This document shows positions 35,360 to 37,220 of a stretch of 37,220 bases of DNA, piece after piece. The translations under genes were made by a program, and so were the position numbers. How positions within the stretch are numbered: position 1 is the first letter of the stretch; each line of letters begins with the position of its first letter. Source of the DNA: Clostridia bacterium (GTDB taxonomy: Bacteria; Bacillota; Clostridia; Lachnospirales; Lachnospiraceae); contig QKDK01000230.1 of the NCBI GenBank assembly GCA_003252135.1, positions 1-37,220 of the forward strand, in the 5' to 3' direction. The notes beneath the pieces were generated by a model. The model saw only the letters and a list, made by a program, of their open reading frames with translations, searched no databases and was not told where the DNA came from.

Positions 35360-37220
35360 ATGAAAAGAGGATTTTTACCGATATCAAAAGAAGACATGAA
35401 GGAAAGAGGCTGGGAGCAGTGTGATTTTGTTTTTATCATCGGAGATGCCTATGTAGATCATCCTTCTTTTGGACCTGCGATCATCAGCAGAGTATTGGAA
35501 AGTCATGGATATAAAGTAGGCATTATTGCGCAGCCGGACTGGAAGAAGGAAGACAGCATCAGTATACTGGGGGTTCCAAGACTTGCTTTCCTGATCTGCG
35601 GCGGCAATATGGACACCATGGTCAATCATTACACCGTAGCAAAGAAAAGACGTACGACGGATGCGTATTCTCCAAACGGTGAGCTGGGAAAAAGACCAGA
35701 CCGTGCAACTATCTGTTATGCAAATCTGATTCGAAAGACATACAAGAATACGCCGGTCATCATCGGCGGAATCGAAGCATCGCTCCGCAGGCTGGCGCAC
35801 TATGATTACTGGAGCGATAAAGTAAAGCGATCGATACTTCTTGATTCACAGGCTGATATTATCTCCTATGGCATGGGAGAGCGTTCGATCGTAGAGATAG
35901 CTGATGCACTGGAGAGCGGAATTGATGTGAAAGATATCACATTTATCAGCGGCACCGTATATAAATCAAAAACTACAGATCAGGTCACTGACCCGGTCTG
36001 GCTGCCTTCCTTCGAAGAAATCAAAGAAGATAAAAGAATATTTGCTAAAAGCTTTTATACACAATACTGCAATACGGATGCATTTTCAGGCAAAGCTCTG
36101 ATCGAGCCTTACAAGGAGAAGGAGTATGTTATTCAGAATCCGCCGGCAAAACCTCTTACTCAATCTGAGCTGGATGCTGTTTATGCTCTTCCTTATGAAA
36201 GGACATATCATCCTTCCTATGAAGCGCTTGGCGGTATTCCTGCCATAGAAGAATTGAAATTCAGTATTACGAGCAACAGGGGCTGTTTTGGAGGCTGTAA
36301 TTTTTGTGCACTTACTTTTCACCAGGGCAGGATCGTACAGTCCAGAAGCCATGAATCTATTCTCTCGGAGGCAAACCAGCTGATCTGGGATCCGGAATTT
36401 AAAGGATATATCAATGATGTCGGCGGACCTACAGCTGATTTCAGAGCACCGGCCTGCAGCAAGCAGCTCACACATGGAGCCTGCAAGGACAAGCAGTGTC
36501 TGTTTCCCGCTCCCTGCAAAAACCTTGACATTGATCATTCGGATTATCTTGAACTGCTTAGGAAGCTGCGGGAACTTCCCAAGGTGAAAAAGGTATTCAT
36601 AAGATCGGGCATCCGATTTGACTACCTGATCAACGACAAAGATGATACCTTTTTCAAAGAGCTGGTTGAGCATCATATCAGCGGACAGTTAAAGGTTGCT
36701 CCGGAACACATAAGCGACAAAGTGCTTTCAAAGATGGGTAAGCCGGAAAATGCTGTATATGAGAGATTTCTGAAAAAATACAAAAGACTGAACGAGGTGC
36801 TCGGGAAAAATCAGTTCGTGGTGCCGTATCTTATGTCTTCCCACCCGGGTTCTACGCTGAAGGAAGCGGTAGCTCTGGCGGAATATCTGCGCGACCTTGG
36901 ATATATGCCTGAACAGGTGCAGGATTTTTATCCGACACCTTCCACTATTTCGACATGCATGTACTACACAGGAATTGACCCAAGAACCATGGAAGAAGTA
37001 TTTGTCCCAAAATCGCCGCATGAAAAAGCAATGCAGAGAGCGTTGATACAATACAGAAATCCGAAGAACTATGATCTGGTTGTGGAAGCGCTTACGCTGG
37101 CAAACCGCACGGATTTGATCGGTTTTGAAAAAAACTGTCTGATCAGACCAAAGAGAACATACCGCAGGGATGGCGTTATGCACGCCGGAGAGCATGGCAG
37201 CAAGCACGCTAAAGCATTTG
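35360..37220 (+). CDS. YgiQ-family radical SAM protein (3' truncated by window edge)
   Basis: Open frame with no stop to the window end, absent from the ORF track; [67 protein letters not shown]. Confidence 0.93.
   Translation, partial: MKRGFLPISKEDMKERGWEQCDFVFIIGDAYVDHPSFGPAIISRVLESHGYKVGIIAQPDWKKEDSISILGVPRLAFLICGGNMDTMVNHYTVAKKRRTTDAYSPNGELGKRPDRATICYANLIRKTYKNTPVIIGGIEASLRRLAHYDYWSDKVKRSILLDSQADIISYGMGERSIVEIADALESGIDVKDITFISGTVYKSKTTDQVTDPVWLPSFEEIKEDKRIFAKSFYTQYCNTDAFSGKALIEPYKEKEYVIQNPPAKPLTQSELDAVYALPYERTYHPSYEALGGIPAIEELKFSITSNRGCFGGCNFCALTFHQGRIVQSRSHESILSEANQLIWDPEFKGYINDVGGPTADFRAPACSKQLTHGACKDKQCLFPAPCKNLDIDHSDYLELLRKLRELPKVKKVFIRSGIRFDYLINDKDDTFFKELVEHHISGQLKVAPEHISDKVLSKMGKPENAVYERFLKKYKRLNEVLGKNQFVVPYLMSSHPGSTLKEAVALAEYLRDLGYMPEQVQDFYPTPSTISTCMYYTGIDPRTMEEVFVPKSPHEKAMQRALIQYRNPKNYDLVVEALTLANRTDLIGFEKNCLIRPKRTYRRDGVMHAGEHGSKHAKAF

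Overview
The window looks like a chromosomal segment of a Lachnospiraceae-like Clostridia; the taxon is inferred from gene content and codon/sequence style only. All confident genes lie on the + strand. The centre (about 10.4-24.9 kb) is a near-complete B12-independent glycyl-radical-enzyme bacterial microcompartment (BMC) locus for fucose/rhamnose to 1,2-propanediol to propionate/propanol (GRM5-like). It contains a GRE diol dehydratase, its activase, a PduU/EutS shell protein, a class II aldolase, PduP, a Zn-ADH, three BMC-H proteins, PduL, EutN, PduS, PduT, a DeoR regulator and rhamnulokinase. The core system is of a known type. The less expected signals inside it are: (i) a 200-nt shell-gene/pduL intergenic region that folds into four consecutive hairpins, one of them 14 bp with three G-U pairs; (ii) a bipartite motif shared between that region and the deoR leader; (iii) a BMC-H gene with two in-frame ribosome-binding-site/start pairs, predicting a 169-aa and a 92-aa form; (iv) a perfect-consensus promoter directly followed by a tandem 10-bp operator-like repeat. 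Outside the BMC locus: a GH13 debranching-enzyme homologue with all three catalytic carboxylates replaced, an ABC-F protein with a degenerate second ATPase site, a GGDEF-EAL protein fused to a LamG-like domain, a secreted LamG protein with a VPTTG sorting signal, and htpG preceded by a perfect CIRCE element. No database search was possible; family calls rest on motif recognition in the translations.
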